Position numbers and translations under genes: made by a program
Part shown: in pieces, positions 52,228-60,414 of the stretch
How the letters are laid out: each line of letters opens with the position of its first letter
Numbering within the stretch: the stretch's first letter is position 1
The notes under the pieces: model-generated
What the model was told of the DNA's origin: nothing
The model's database searches: none
The model's input: only the letters and a program-made list of their open reading frames with translations
Assembly (NCBI GenBank): GCA_018713145.1
Contig: DVFP01000013.1
Span: 1-64,000, forward strand
DNA: 64,000 nucleotides
Direction: 5' to 3'
DNA from: Candidatus Scybalocola faecavium
GTDB taxonomy: Bacteria > Bacillota > Clostridia > Lachnospirales > Lachnospiraceae

Positions 52228-53721
52228 ATGAGTGTAAATGATATAAACAGACGCAGGCCCGGCACCCGGCCTGCCGGAGAAAATGATCTGAATTATGAGC
52301 GGCGCCGGCAGAAGCGTGCCCTGGATAAAAAACGGCGGAAGAGGCTGATCATAAAACGAGTCAATCAGCACCATCTTTTTTTGGCTGGAGCGTATCTTGT
52401 GGTGACAGTGGTGCTCATGGCGGCTAACTTTTTTACACCGGAGAAGAGTTTTTCGGATCAGGAAAACCGTGTCCTTGCCGGGCGTCCGGCCCTGTCCTTT
52501 GACAGTCTGGTGAGCGGTGACTTTATGACAGATTACGAAAGCTATGTAGCGGATCAGTTCGCATGGAGAAACAGTTGGATCCATCTGAAATTAAATATTG
52601 AGCGGCTGTTAGGCAAGACAGAATCCAATGGGGTTTATCTGGGAAAGGATGATTATCTGATCGAAGCTTTATCGGATCCGGATGTAGACAGTGTGAACCG
52701 TAACCTGGATGCGATTGCCGAGTTTTGTGAATGCAATCCGGAGCTGGATGTCCATTCGGTGTTTATTCCCAATGCTGCCTACATTTGTTCAGATAAGCTT
52801 CCCTTTGGCGCCCCTGTCCGGTCCCAGGAAGAGGATCTGAACTGGCTGGAAAGCAGTCTCCCGGATGAGGCAGGTTTTGTGGATCTTTCCAATACGCTGC
52901 TCCTTCATAAGGAAGAAGATCTTTATTACAGAACAGACCATCACTGGACGACTTTGTGCGCCTACTACGCCTTTGAGGCATTAAGAGAACCTCTGGGACT
53001 GGAACAGGATATTACATGGGTTCCCCACACTGTGACTAATGATTTTCAGGGGACACTGGCTTCCTCCAGCGGCGTAAGCAATATTTATGACTCTATTGAC
53101 ATTTATGAGCCCCAGGATATTGAAAATGACTATGTGGTGGCTTATGATGATACCCAGGAAAAAACGGCGACAGTTTATGACATGGATGCCCTTGAGATCA
53201 AAGATAAGTACACGGTATTTTTCGGCGGCAATCATTCCATGGTTACCATCGACACAGAAAATCAAAATGAGCGGCGCCTGATGATCTTTAAGGATTCCTA
53301 TGCCAACTGTTTTATTCCGTTTTTAACGCCTTATTATGAGAAGATCATTATTATCGATCCCAGATATTACTATGGAGACGCTCAGATGACTATCCGCAAT
53401 GAAGGCATTACGGATGTGTTATTTTTCTATAATGTAAATACGTTTATGACGGATCACTCATTGGCAGATGTTCTGGAGATCGAAGATGAATTTACTCCAG
53501 AGGACACAGCGACGGACACAACACCGGATACCGCTCAGTCCGCTTCGGATGAAAGCGGAGCATCATCAGAGGATACTGATGCAGAGGAAACCGGCAGCAG
53601 CAGTGATTCTCAGGACAGCGGTTCCCAGGACAGCGATGCCGGACAAAATAGCGACAGCGGGCAGGACAGTGACAGCGGACAGGATAGCGGGGAAAGCGCT
53701 TCAGAAACACAAGAAGAATAA
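52228..53721 (+). CDS. DHHW-family AlgX/AlgJ-like acetyltransfer protein
   Basis: 497 residues: cytosolic Arg/Lys-rich start, one membrane helix near 47-66, an extracellular SGNH-like domain with the eponymous Asp237-His-His-Trp240 motif and a later KDSYANCF segment (Ser/Asp catalytic loop in AlgJ-type proteins), and a Ser/Asp/Gln/Gly tail of about 70 residues. With the MBOAT it should acetylate an extracellular polymer; acceptor unknown. Last gene of the operon, 51 bases after MBOAT. Confidence 0.85.
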   Translation: MSVNDINRRRPGTRPAGENDLNYERRRQKRALDKKRRKRLIIKRVNQHHLFLAGAYLVVTVVLMAANFFTPEKSFSDQENRVLAGRPALSFDSLVSGDFMTDYESYVADQFAWRNSWIHLKLNIERLLGKTESNGVYLGKDDYLIEALSDPDVDSVNRNLDAIAEFCECNPELDVHSVFIPNAAYICSDKLPFGAPVRSQEEDLNWLESSLPDEAGFVDLSNTLLLHKEEDLYYRTDHHWTTLCAYYAFEALREPLGLEQDITWVPHTVTNDFQGTLASSSGVSNIYDSIDIYEPQDIENDYVVAYDDTQEKTATVYDMDALEIKDKYTVFFGGNHSMVTIDTENQNERRLMIFKDSYANCFIPFLTPYYEKIIIIDPRYYYGDAQMTIRNEGITDVLFFYNVNTFMTDHSLADVLEIEDEFTPEDTATDTTPDTAQSASDESGASSEDTDAEETGSSSDSQDSGSQDSDAGQNSDSGQDSDSGQDSGESASETQEE

Positions 53722-53747
53722 TATGAGACAAGCGGCAAAAGGTCATG

Positions 53748-53852
53748 CGGGGCGCTGAACGTCCGGTGGACGTTCGTTTAGCGCCGACCGTAGCGGTAGC
53801 GAAGACCGCAAAGCGCGGAGCAATTCGTGTCTCATGCCCATTTGTCGGGCAA
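53748..53852 (+). repeat. dispersed intergenic repeat
   Basis: A strong hairpin (GGCGCT and AACGTCC arms with GGACGTT and TAGCGCC) is followed by GTGTCTCATGCCCATTT at 53828-53844, the same 17 bases found at 20700-20716 before cbiK. No coding potential is evident in either place. Part of the 53722-54062 gap. Confidence 0.65.
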
Positions 53853-53863
53853 CTCATAATATT

Positions 53864-53918
53864 GAGGGCTGTAAAATTCAGAGAAATATACTTTGGATTT
53901 TGCAGCTCTTTTTTTTCA
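53864..53918 (+). terminator. terminator of O-acylation operon
   Basis: GAGGGCTGTAAAAT pairs with ATTTTGCAGCTC around a 19-base loop, followed by about ten Ts. Confidence 0.8.
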
Positions 53919-53960
53919 CAAAGTTTATAAAATTATTATATTTTCCAGGGGACTGTATAG

Positions 53961-53989
53961 TTGGATTTTACTGAAAAATCCGCTATAAT
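53961..53989 (+). promoter_or_regulatory. promoter of ABC transporter operon
   Basis: TTGGAT 53961-53966, 17-base spacer, TATAAT 53984-53989. Confidence 0.65.
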
Positions 53990-54062
53990 AGAATACAAAT
54001 AATGATTCAGCCAGGTCTTTGCATTTTGTGCCGGGAACGTGGAAATAAAGGAGGCTGCATGT

Positions 54063-54767
54063 ATGGATGACTTTGTAAAATTGGTGGATGTGACGAAGAC
54101 TTATAAGATGGGGGAAGTTGAGATTCATGCGGTAGATGGTATCAGCTTTAATGTAGAAAAAGGCGAATTTGTAGTTATTGTCGGCCCCAGCGGTGCCGGA
54201 AAGACGACGGTTTTAAATATACTGGGAGGTATGGACCGGGCCACCAGCGGACAGATCTGGATCGATGGCACAGATATTGGAAAGTACACCAACCGTCAGC
54301 TCACCGGATACCGGAGAGAAGATATTGGTTTTGTATTTCAGTTCTATAATCTTGTCCCTAATCTGACGGCTCTGGAAAATGTGGAGCTGGCTCTTCAGAT
54401 CTGTAAAAATCCCTTAGACGCAAAACAGGTTCTTGAGGAAGTAGGTTTAGGGGATCGTCTTGGAAATTTTCCCTCCCAGCTTTCCGGAGGGGAGCAGCAG
54501 CGGGTATCTATTGCAAGAGCTTTGGCAAAAAATCCAAAGCTTCTGTTGTGTGACGAACCTACCGGCGCTTTGGATTATAATACGGGAAAGGCGATCTTAA
54601 AGCTGCTTCAGGATATGTGCCGGGAACGGGGGATGACCGTGATCGTTATTACCCATAACTCGGCGATTGCCCCTATGGCGGATCGGGTAATAAAGATCAA
54701 AAACGGAAAGGTTTCGGATATGACTCTGAACCCGTCTCCGGTATCTGTGGAAACCATTGAATGGTAG
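54063..54767 (+). CDS. ABC transporter ATP-binding protein (MacB/LolD type)
   Basis: 234-residue ATPase: Walker [11 protein letters not shown]-loop VFQFYNL, signature [15 protein letters not shown], Walker [14 protein letters not shown]-loop ITHN. The LDYNTG D-loop and [11 protein letters not shown] segment are typical of MacB/FtsE-like exporters. ATG 54063 is eight bases after AAAGGAGG. Energises the permease encoded ten bases downstream. Confidence 0.95.
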   Translation: MDDFVKLVDVTKTYKMGEVEIHAVDGISFNVEKGEFVVIVGPSGAGKTTVLNILGGMDRATSGQIWIDGTDIGKYTNRQLTGYRREDIGFVFQFYNLVPNLTALENVELALQICKNPLDAKQVLEEVGLGDRLGNFPSQLSGGEQQRVSIARALAKNPKLLLCDEPTGALDYNTGKAILKLLQDMCRERGMTVIVITHNSAIAPMADRVIKIKNGKVSDMTLNPSPVSVETIEW

Positions 54768-54777
54768 AGGTGATCTC

Positions 54778-57700
54778 ATGAAAAGAAAAAATGTATTGAG
54801 AAAAGATTTCTATATGGAAATCGCAAAGACCTTTAACCGGTTTATTTCAATTTTCCTTATTGTAGCCATGGGCGTCGCCTTTTTTTCCGGGATACGGGCC
54901 TCAGAGCCGGATATGCGTTATACGGCAGACGACTATTTTGATGAGCGGCAGCTGATGGATATTCGTATTCAGGGGACTATGGGGCTGACAGAGGATGATG
55001 TGGATGCAGTGAAAGCGGTGGACGGGGTTGCCGATGCCATAGGCAGCTACAGTGCAGATGTTGTATGCTGGAGCGAGGATAACCAGAAAGTTTTTAAGGT
55101 TATGGCGGATATGGGAGATAAAAACCGCATTGATGTTATCCAGGGCCGTATGCCGGAAAAGGCCGGAGAGATCCTTATTGATGCCGGGACTATGGACAGT
55201 CATACCTTTTCCATCGGAGACACGATTACCTTTGAAAGCGGCAATGACTCGGACATTTTAGATACCTTTACTACAGATACTTTTACAGTGGTAGGAATCG
55301 GAAGCAGCCCGGAATTTATCACCTTCACAAGAGGCAGTACCACCATCGGCGACGGGGAACTGGATTCTTTTGCGGTAGTAACCCCGGACAGTTTTGTACT
55401 GGATGTTTACACAAAAATCGATGTGTGGGTTGAGGGCGCTTCAGATGAGGTGGCCTATACGGATGCATATGAAGATACAGTGTCCCAGGTGTTGGACCGG
55501 TTGGAGGATACAGTGGCGGATGGGCGGTGTGAAGCCAGATATGACCAGATCCGAGGGAAAGCCCAGGGTGAGATCGACGATGCCCGGAGAGAACTGGATG
55601 ATGCTCAGGCTGAAGCTGATTCTGAACTGGCGGATGCCCTGGCTACTTTGGAATCTTCCCAGCAGGAGTTGGAAGAAGGGGAAAGCACCCTTGAAGAGGA
55701 AGCCAGGAGCCTGGAGGATGCAAAGGCAAAGCTGGCCGACGGATTATCTCAGCTGGAGGATGGAAAAGCCCAGCTGGAATCAAAAGCTGCTCAGTTAGCC
55801 AGCGGGTGGCAGCAGTATTATGATGGCCTGGATCAGTATAATGCCCAGGCTGCCCAGTATGATTTTGATGAGCTTCGTCAGCAGATCGCTGATGGCCGGG
55901 CATTGCTGGATGAGCAGGAAGCTGCCATCAAGGCCCAGAAGGATGCCGCTTATGCCCAGGCTGAGGAGACGGCCCGTCAGGAGGCAAAGACCCAGGTGGA
56001 TGCCGCATTTGACCAGCAGCGGCAGGCATTGGAAGCATCCCGGCAGGAATTGGAGACTTTGGCTCAGACTTTGACACAGCTCCAGAGCCAGTATGACCAG
56101 ATGTCCGCCCAGCTTTCTCAGGTCAATGATCAGATTGCTGCCCTGGAAGGTGCCGGTGAGACCGTTCCGGAGACATTGGTCCAGCAGCAGGCAGCTTTAA
56201 CCCAGGGAATCGCCGAGCTGGAACCTAACCTGTCCTATGTCCAGTCTCAGTATGATACGAATTATGCCTCAGGCATGGCTCAAATTGAAGCCGGAGAGGC
56301 GGCTTTGGATCAGGCCTATGACCAGGCATTAAGCGAGGCTCAGGCACAGGCGGTGGAGGCGGCCAGAGCCCAGGTGGATGAAGCCCTGGCTCAAAATGAA
56401 GAGCTTACTGCAGGGGAAGCTGCCATTGCCGATGGCCGTGCTCAGCTGGATGCTAATGAGAAGCAGTTGGATGAGGCTCAGCAGACCATAAATGCCGCTA
56501 AAGCAACCCTGGATGCGACTTACGCTCAACTGGCTGACGGACAGGCGCAACTGGATGCAGGCCGCCAGGCATTGGCTGAAAATGAAGCGGTTCTGGCAGA
56601 TTCCCAGGCCCAGATCGCCGATGGGGAAGCGCAGATCGCCCAGGCAAGGGAAGAGCTCGCGGAAGGCCGTCAGGAGCTTGCGGACGGCTGGCAGGAATAT
56701 GAGGACGGAAAGGCAGAGGCAGAGTCTGAGCTGGCTGACGGACAGAAGGAGATTACCGACGCCCAGGCCGATGTGGATGCTATTGAGATGCCTCAGTGGT
56801 ATGTAGCGGACCGTTCCTCCCTGTCGGGAAATGCAGAATTGGGAGATAATGCGGACCGTATCCGTGCCATTGGTCAGATTTTCCCTGTTTTGTTTTTCCT
56901 TGTAGCGGCATTGATCAGTCTGACCACCATGACCCGTATGGTGGAGGAAGAGCGGATACAGATCGGTACGCTGAAGGCTTTAGGCTACAGCAAAGGCGCT
57001 ATTGCCAAAAAGTATATTTATTATGCTCTTTTGGCGACCATTAGCGGAAGTGTTGTAGGTGTGCTTTTTGGAGAAAAGGTTTTTCCTTATATTATTGTAA
57101 ATGCCTATAAGATCGTTTATCCCTACATTCCCAATACGACCATTCCCTATGACTGGTATTACGGACTGCTGGCATCGCTGGCTGCCATTGTGTGTATTAC
57201 GGCGGCCACCTTCCTGGCATGTTATAAGGAGCTTTTGGCGACGCCGGCATCCCTTATGCGCCCGGTACCGCCAAAGCAGGGACGGCGTATCCTTCTGGAG
57301 CGTGTAACCTTTTTATGGAAACATTTAAGTTTTACTCAAAAGTCAACCCTTAGAAATCTTTTCCGATATAAGAAGCGTTTCTTTATGACCGTGTTTGGTA
57401 TCGGCGGGTGTATGGCCCTGATGATCGTAGGTTTTGGACTCAAGGATTCCATAAAGGACATTGTAGCCCTTCAATATGGAAAAATCCAGCCATACAGCGG
57501 CATGGTTATTTTAGATGAAAACGCGGATCAAACCGAGAAGGACCACCTTTATCAGACCATGGATGAAACCCCGGGCATTGCAGCCTACAAAAATGCCTAT
57601 ATGGTCAATATGGAGATAGAATCGGATTCAGACCAGTGGGAAGCTTATATCGTGGTTCCCCAGGATCAGGAAAATCTTGATCAGTTCCTTTACTTTGATA

Positions 57701-58470
57701 ACCGGATCACAGGAGAAGAGTATACTTTGGATGATACCGGGGTCATCATCAGTGAAAAGACCGCGTCTATGCTGGATGTCGGTGTGGGGGACACGATCCG
57801 GATCAAGGAGGATGAGTTTTCTTCTGTAACAGTGACCATTTCTGCGGTCTGTGAAAACTATGTCGGTCACTATGTTTATATGACGCCAACACTGTATGAG
57901 ACTGCTTTTGGAAAACCGGTGGACTATAATGCGATCTTGATCAAGACCGCAGATGATACGCAGAATGCCCAGACCAGTGTCGGTCAGGTCCTTTTAAGCG
58001 AGGATGCCATTGTCAGTGTGTCTTATATGGACAGTATTAAGGATTCTTTAAATGACATGCTGGGATCGTTGGATATTATCATTGTAGTGCTGATTATTTC
58101 TGCCGGGATGCTTGCCTTTATCGTTTTGTATAACCTGAATAATATTAATATTAATGAGCGCCGCCGGGAGCTGGCATCAATTAAAGTGCTGGGCTTTTAT
58201 GACATGGAGGTGGCTGCTTATGTATACAGGGAAAACATTTACCTGACGATCATTGGAATGATCTTCGGCTGTATCCTTGGCAAGATCCTCCACCAGTTTA
58301 TTATTGTCACTGTAGAGATTGACAGCTGTATGTTCGGCCGAGAAGTTTACTGGCCAAGCTACGTGTTTAGTATGCTTCTGACTGTCGCCTTTTCTGTTTT
58401 GGTGAATGTAGCTATGTTTTACAAATTAAGAAAGATCGATATGGTGGAATCTTTAAAGAGTGTGGAATAA
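54778..58470 (+). CDS. FtsX/MacB-like ABC permease with long coiled coil
   Basis: 1,230-residue permease. N-terminal helix (about 24-45), a MacB-like periplasmic-core domain to about 255, then some 400 residues of Ala/Glu/Gln/Asp-rich heptads (repeats of DGxAQL, LDEAQ type) before three helices of the first FtsX domain (LVAALISLTTMTRMVEEERIQIGTLKALGYSKGAI), a second extracellular domain and a last FtsX domain (NININERRRELASIKVLGFYD). Likely a mechanotransmission exporter or a wall-hydrolase activator; substrate unknown. ATG 54778 follows AGAGGTG. Confidence 0.88.
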   Translation: MKRKNVLRKDFYMEIAKTFNRFISIFLIVAMGVAFFSGIRASEPDMRYTADDYFDERQLMDIRIQGTMGLTEDDVDAVKAVDGVADAIGSYSADVVCWSEDNQKVFKVMADMGDKNRIDVIQGRMPEKAGEILIDAGTMDSHTFSIGDTITFESGNDSDILDTFTTDTFTVVGIGSSPEFITFTRGSTTIGDGELDSFAVVTPDSFVLDVYTKIDVWVEGASDEVAYTDAYEDTVSQVLDRLEDTVADGRCEARYDQIRGKAQGEIDDARRELDDAQAEADSELADALATLESSQQELEEGESTLEEEARSLEDAKAKLADGLSQLEDGKAQLESKAAQLASGWQQYYDGLDQYNAQAAQYDFDELRQQIADGRALLDEQEAAIKAQKDAAYAQAEETARQEAKTQVDAAFDQQRQALEASRQELETLAQTLTQLQSQYDQMSAQLSQVNDQIAALEGAGETVPETLVQQQAALTQGIAELEPNLSYVQSQYDTNYASGMAQIEAGEAALDQAYDQALSEAQAQAVEAARAQVDEALAQNEELTAGEAAIADGRAQLDANEKQLDEAQQTINAAKATLDATYAQLADGQAQLDAGRQALAENEAVLADSQAQIADGEAQIAQAREELAEGRQELADGWQEYEDGKAEAESELADGQKEITDAQADVDAIEMPQWYVADRSSLSGNAELGDNADRIRAIGQIFPVLFFLVAALISLTTMTRMVEEERIQIGTLKALGYSKGAIAKKYIYYALLATISGSVVGVLFGEKVFPYIIVNAYKIVYPYIPNTTIPYDWYYGLLASLAAIVCITAATFLACYKELLATPASLMRPVPPKQGRRILLERVTFLWKHLSFTQKSTLRNLFRYKKRFFMTVFGIGGCMALMIVGFGLKDSIKDIVALQYGKIQPYSGMVILDENADQTEKDHLYQTMDETPGIAAYKNAYMVNMEIESDSDQWEAYIVVPQDQENLDQFLYFDNRITGEEYTLDDTGVIISEKTASMLDVGVGDTIRIKEDEFSSVTVTISAVCENYVGHYVYMTPTLYETAFGKPVDYNAILIKTADDTQNAQTSVGQVLLSEDAIVSVSYMDSIKDSLNDMLGSLDIIIVVLIISAGMLAFIVLYNLNNININERRRELASIKVLGFYDMEVAAYVYRENIYLTIIGMIFGCILGKILHQFIIVTVEIDSCMFGREVYWPSYVFSMLLTVAFSVLVNVAMFYKLRKIDMVESLKSVE

Positions 58471-58647
58471 ATGCCCCCGGGCGCCGGCGGGAGCCGGGGA
58501 TGGACTTCCGTCAGGGAAAGAAGGGAGATGTCCATGGCGTTAAGGTCAAATTTTAATTTGATCTCAACATTTAAGTTAAGAATTCCTTAATATACAAAAG
58601 CTAAATAGTCTGTAAAAAGTACAAAATAAATAAAAATTATCAGATAA

Positions 58648-58706
58648 AAATGACATCGCCATTATATAATTCTAAAAGATATAAAAAAATTATGGCGATG
58701 TCATTT
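58648..58706. other. 15-bp inverted repeat in 58471-58828 gap
   Basis: AAATGACATCGCCAT (58648-58662) and ATGGCGATGTCATTT (58692-58706) are perfect arms around a 29-base A/T-rich loop. It may terminate the ABC operon although no clean T tract follows, or it may be an operator or leader feature. The remainder of the gap is A/T-rich without genes. Confidence 0.55.
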
Positions 58707-58768
58707 AATATCTGAGAAATATTTGTTAAAAATTATGTAATATTTTACTGGATTTTCCGTAATCACTG

Positions 58769-58777
58769 TGCTATAAT
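58769..58777 (+). promoter_or_regulatory. extended -10 promoter of M23 peptidase gene
   Basis: TGCTATAAT with TATAAT at 58772-58777, some 50 bases before the start. Confidence 0.6.
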
Positions 58778-58828
58778 AGCCTCAGTGAACGAAATTAGTT
58801 ATCATGTTTCGAAAGGAGTTTCTTACTC

Positions 58829-60229
58829 ATGCAGAAGAGATTTTTGCGCACACTGAAAGCCGCCGTTGCTTTCTCACTTGTATTGTCAATGAGTGTACCG
58901 ACTTTTGCTGCAAGCAGCAAGGCAGAGGTCCAGCAAACCCTGGAAGATTTGGAAAACCAGAAAGCCCAGCTTCAGAGCCGTCTGTCCCAGCTTCAGGCGA
59001 ATAAAGCCGATACAGAATCATATATTGCTGAGCTGGATCAGGAGTTGACCACAGTTTATGATGAGATCACACGCCTTACCGGAGAACTGGAGCAGACAGA
59101 AGCTGATCTTGCACAGACTCAGGCTGATCTTGAGGTTGCAAAAGAAAAAGAAGCCGAACAGTATGAAGCTTTAAAGGCGCGTATCCGTGCCATGTATGAA
59201 AGCGGAGATACGACGATGATGGAGATTTTCATGCAGGCTGAGGATATTGCAACAATCCTTAATGCTAATGAATATATTTCCCGTATTTCCGAGTATGATA
59301 ATCAGCTTCTTCAGGCATTAAATGAGACGCGTCAGCAGATCGAAAGTCTGGAAGCACAGCTGGAAGAGCAGAAGGCTGAACTGGAAAACTTAAAGGCTCA
59401 GCAGGAAGCAAAACAGGAAGAACTTCAGTTAGTTATGGATGCTAAGCAGGCTGAGCTGGGTGAAATCGAAGGCAGCATTGGTGATGCCTATGATGGAATC
59501 TACAGCACAGAGGCAGAAATTAAAGAAAATAAACAGATTCTTGCAGATATTGAATATCAGGAAGAACTTCAGAGACAGGCTGAGCTGAAGCGTCAGCAGG
59601 AAGAGGAAGCGAGAAAGAAAGCAGAAGCTGAAGCTGCAAAACAGCAGCAGCAACAACAGCAACAGCAGAGCTCATCCAGCAGCTCTTCAAGCACTTCTTC
59701 CGGCAGCAGTTCTAATTCCGGAAGTAATACATCCTCAGGAAGCAGCAGCTCTTCTTCAGGAAGTTCATCCTCAGGAAGCAGCAGTACATCCTCAAGCAGC
59801 TCATCCTCCAGCAGCAGCTCATCAAGCTCCGGCGGAACTGCTACAGGAAGCTTTATCTGGCCATGTGCCGGCGGTTATATTTCCTCCGGTTTTGGCAGCC
59901 GTGTATCACCGACAGCAGGTGCTTCCTCCAACCATAAGGGTGTGGATATTGCAGCTGCATCCGGTACATCCATCTATGCTGCTGACGGCGGTGTGGTAAC
60001 AACGGTTTCCTACAGCGCAGCAAGAGGCAACTATATTGTTGTAAGCCATGGAAACGGACTTACCACATTATATCAGCACTGTTCTTCCATCGCTGCATCT
60101 GTCGGACAGACAGTCAGCCAGGGACAGACCATTGCATATGTAGGAAGCACAGGATATTCCACAGGCGCACATCTTCATTTTGAAGTATGGGTAAACGGAA
60201 CCCCTGTAAATCCTGCAAATTATATTTAA
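58829..60229 (+). CDS. secreted M23 peptidase with coiled coil (EnvC-like)
   Basis: 466 residues: signal peptide (residues 1-28, ending TFAA), a coiled coil to about 260 with the RIRAMYESGD hinge seen in EnvC-like proteins, a Gln tract, a Ser/Gly-rich linker of about 75 residues, and an M23 lysostaphin-type domain with metal ligands in NHKGVDIA and GAHLHFEV. Likely a murein endopeptidase or amidase activator acting in the wall. ATG 58829 is ten bases after GAAAGGAG. It follows an FtsX-type coiled-coil transporter operon; a functional pair is plausible but inferred. Confidence 0.9.
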   Translation: MQKRFLRTLKAAVAFSLVLSMSVPTFAASSKAEVQQTLEDLENQKAQLQSRLSQLQANKADTESYIAELDQELTTVYDEITRLTGELEQTEADLAQTQADLEVAKEKEAEQYEALKARIRAMYESGDTTMMEIFMQAEDIATILNANEYISRISEYDNQLLQALNETRQQIESLEAQLEEQKAELENLKAQQEAKQEELQLVMDAKQAELGEIEGSIGDAYDGIYSTEAEIKENKQILADIEYQEELQRQAELKRQQEEEARKKAEAEAAKQQQQQQQQQSSSSSSSSTSSGSSSNSGSNTSSGSSSSSSGSSSSGSSSTSSSSSSSSSSSSSSGGTATGSFIWPCAGGYISSGFGSRVSPTAGASSNHKGVDIAAASGTSIYAADGGVVTTVSYSAARGNYIVVSHGNGLTTLYQHCSSIAASVGQTVSQGQTIAYVGSTGYSTGAHLHFEVWVNGTPVNPANYI

Positions 60230-60252
60230 TGAATAATTACATATCACCTTTT

Positions 60253-60288
60253 AAGCCGCGGTTCTCCCTCAGAACCGCGGCTTATTTG
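60253..60288 (+). terminator. terminator after M23 gene
   Basis: Perfect 13-bp stem AAGCCGCGGTTCT/AGAACCGCGGCTT with a CCCTC loop, then ATTTG. Confidence 0.85.
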
Positions 60289-60290
60289 TG

Positions 60291-60383
60291 TGCGCCCGGC
60301 AAGTGGCGGAGCCATGAGCGGGCGGCGATACGCCCGGCAAGCGCCTTCTGTGCTTGCACAAAGACACATTTGCCGTATGCCGC
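60291..60383. repeat. GC-rich intergenic repeat-like segment
   Basis: CGCCCGGCAAG occurs twice (from about 60293 and 60332) within a GC-rich stretch unlike its flanks, followed by CTTGCACAAAGACAC. No reading frame is convincing. It resembles in style the other intergenic elements of this window but is not the same sequence. Confidence 0.4.
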
Positions 60384-60414
60384 ATATGATAAAAGAAAAC
60401 GGAGGTTTTGACCT

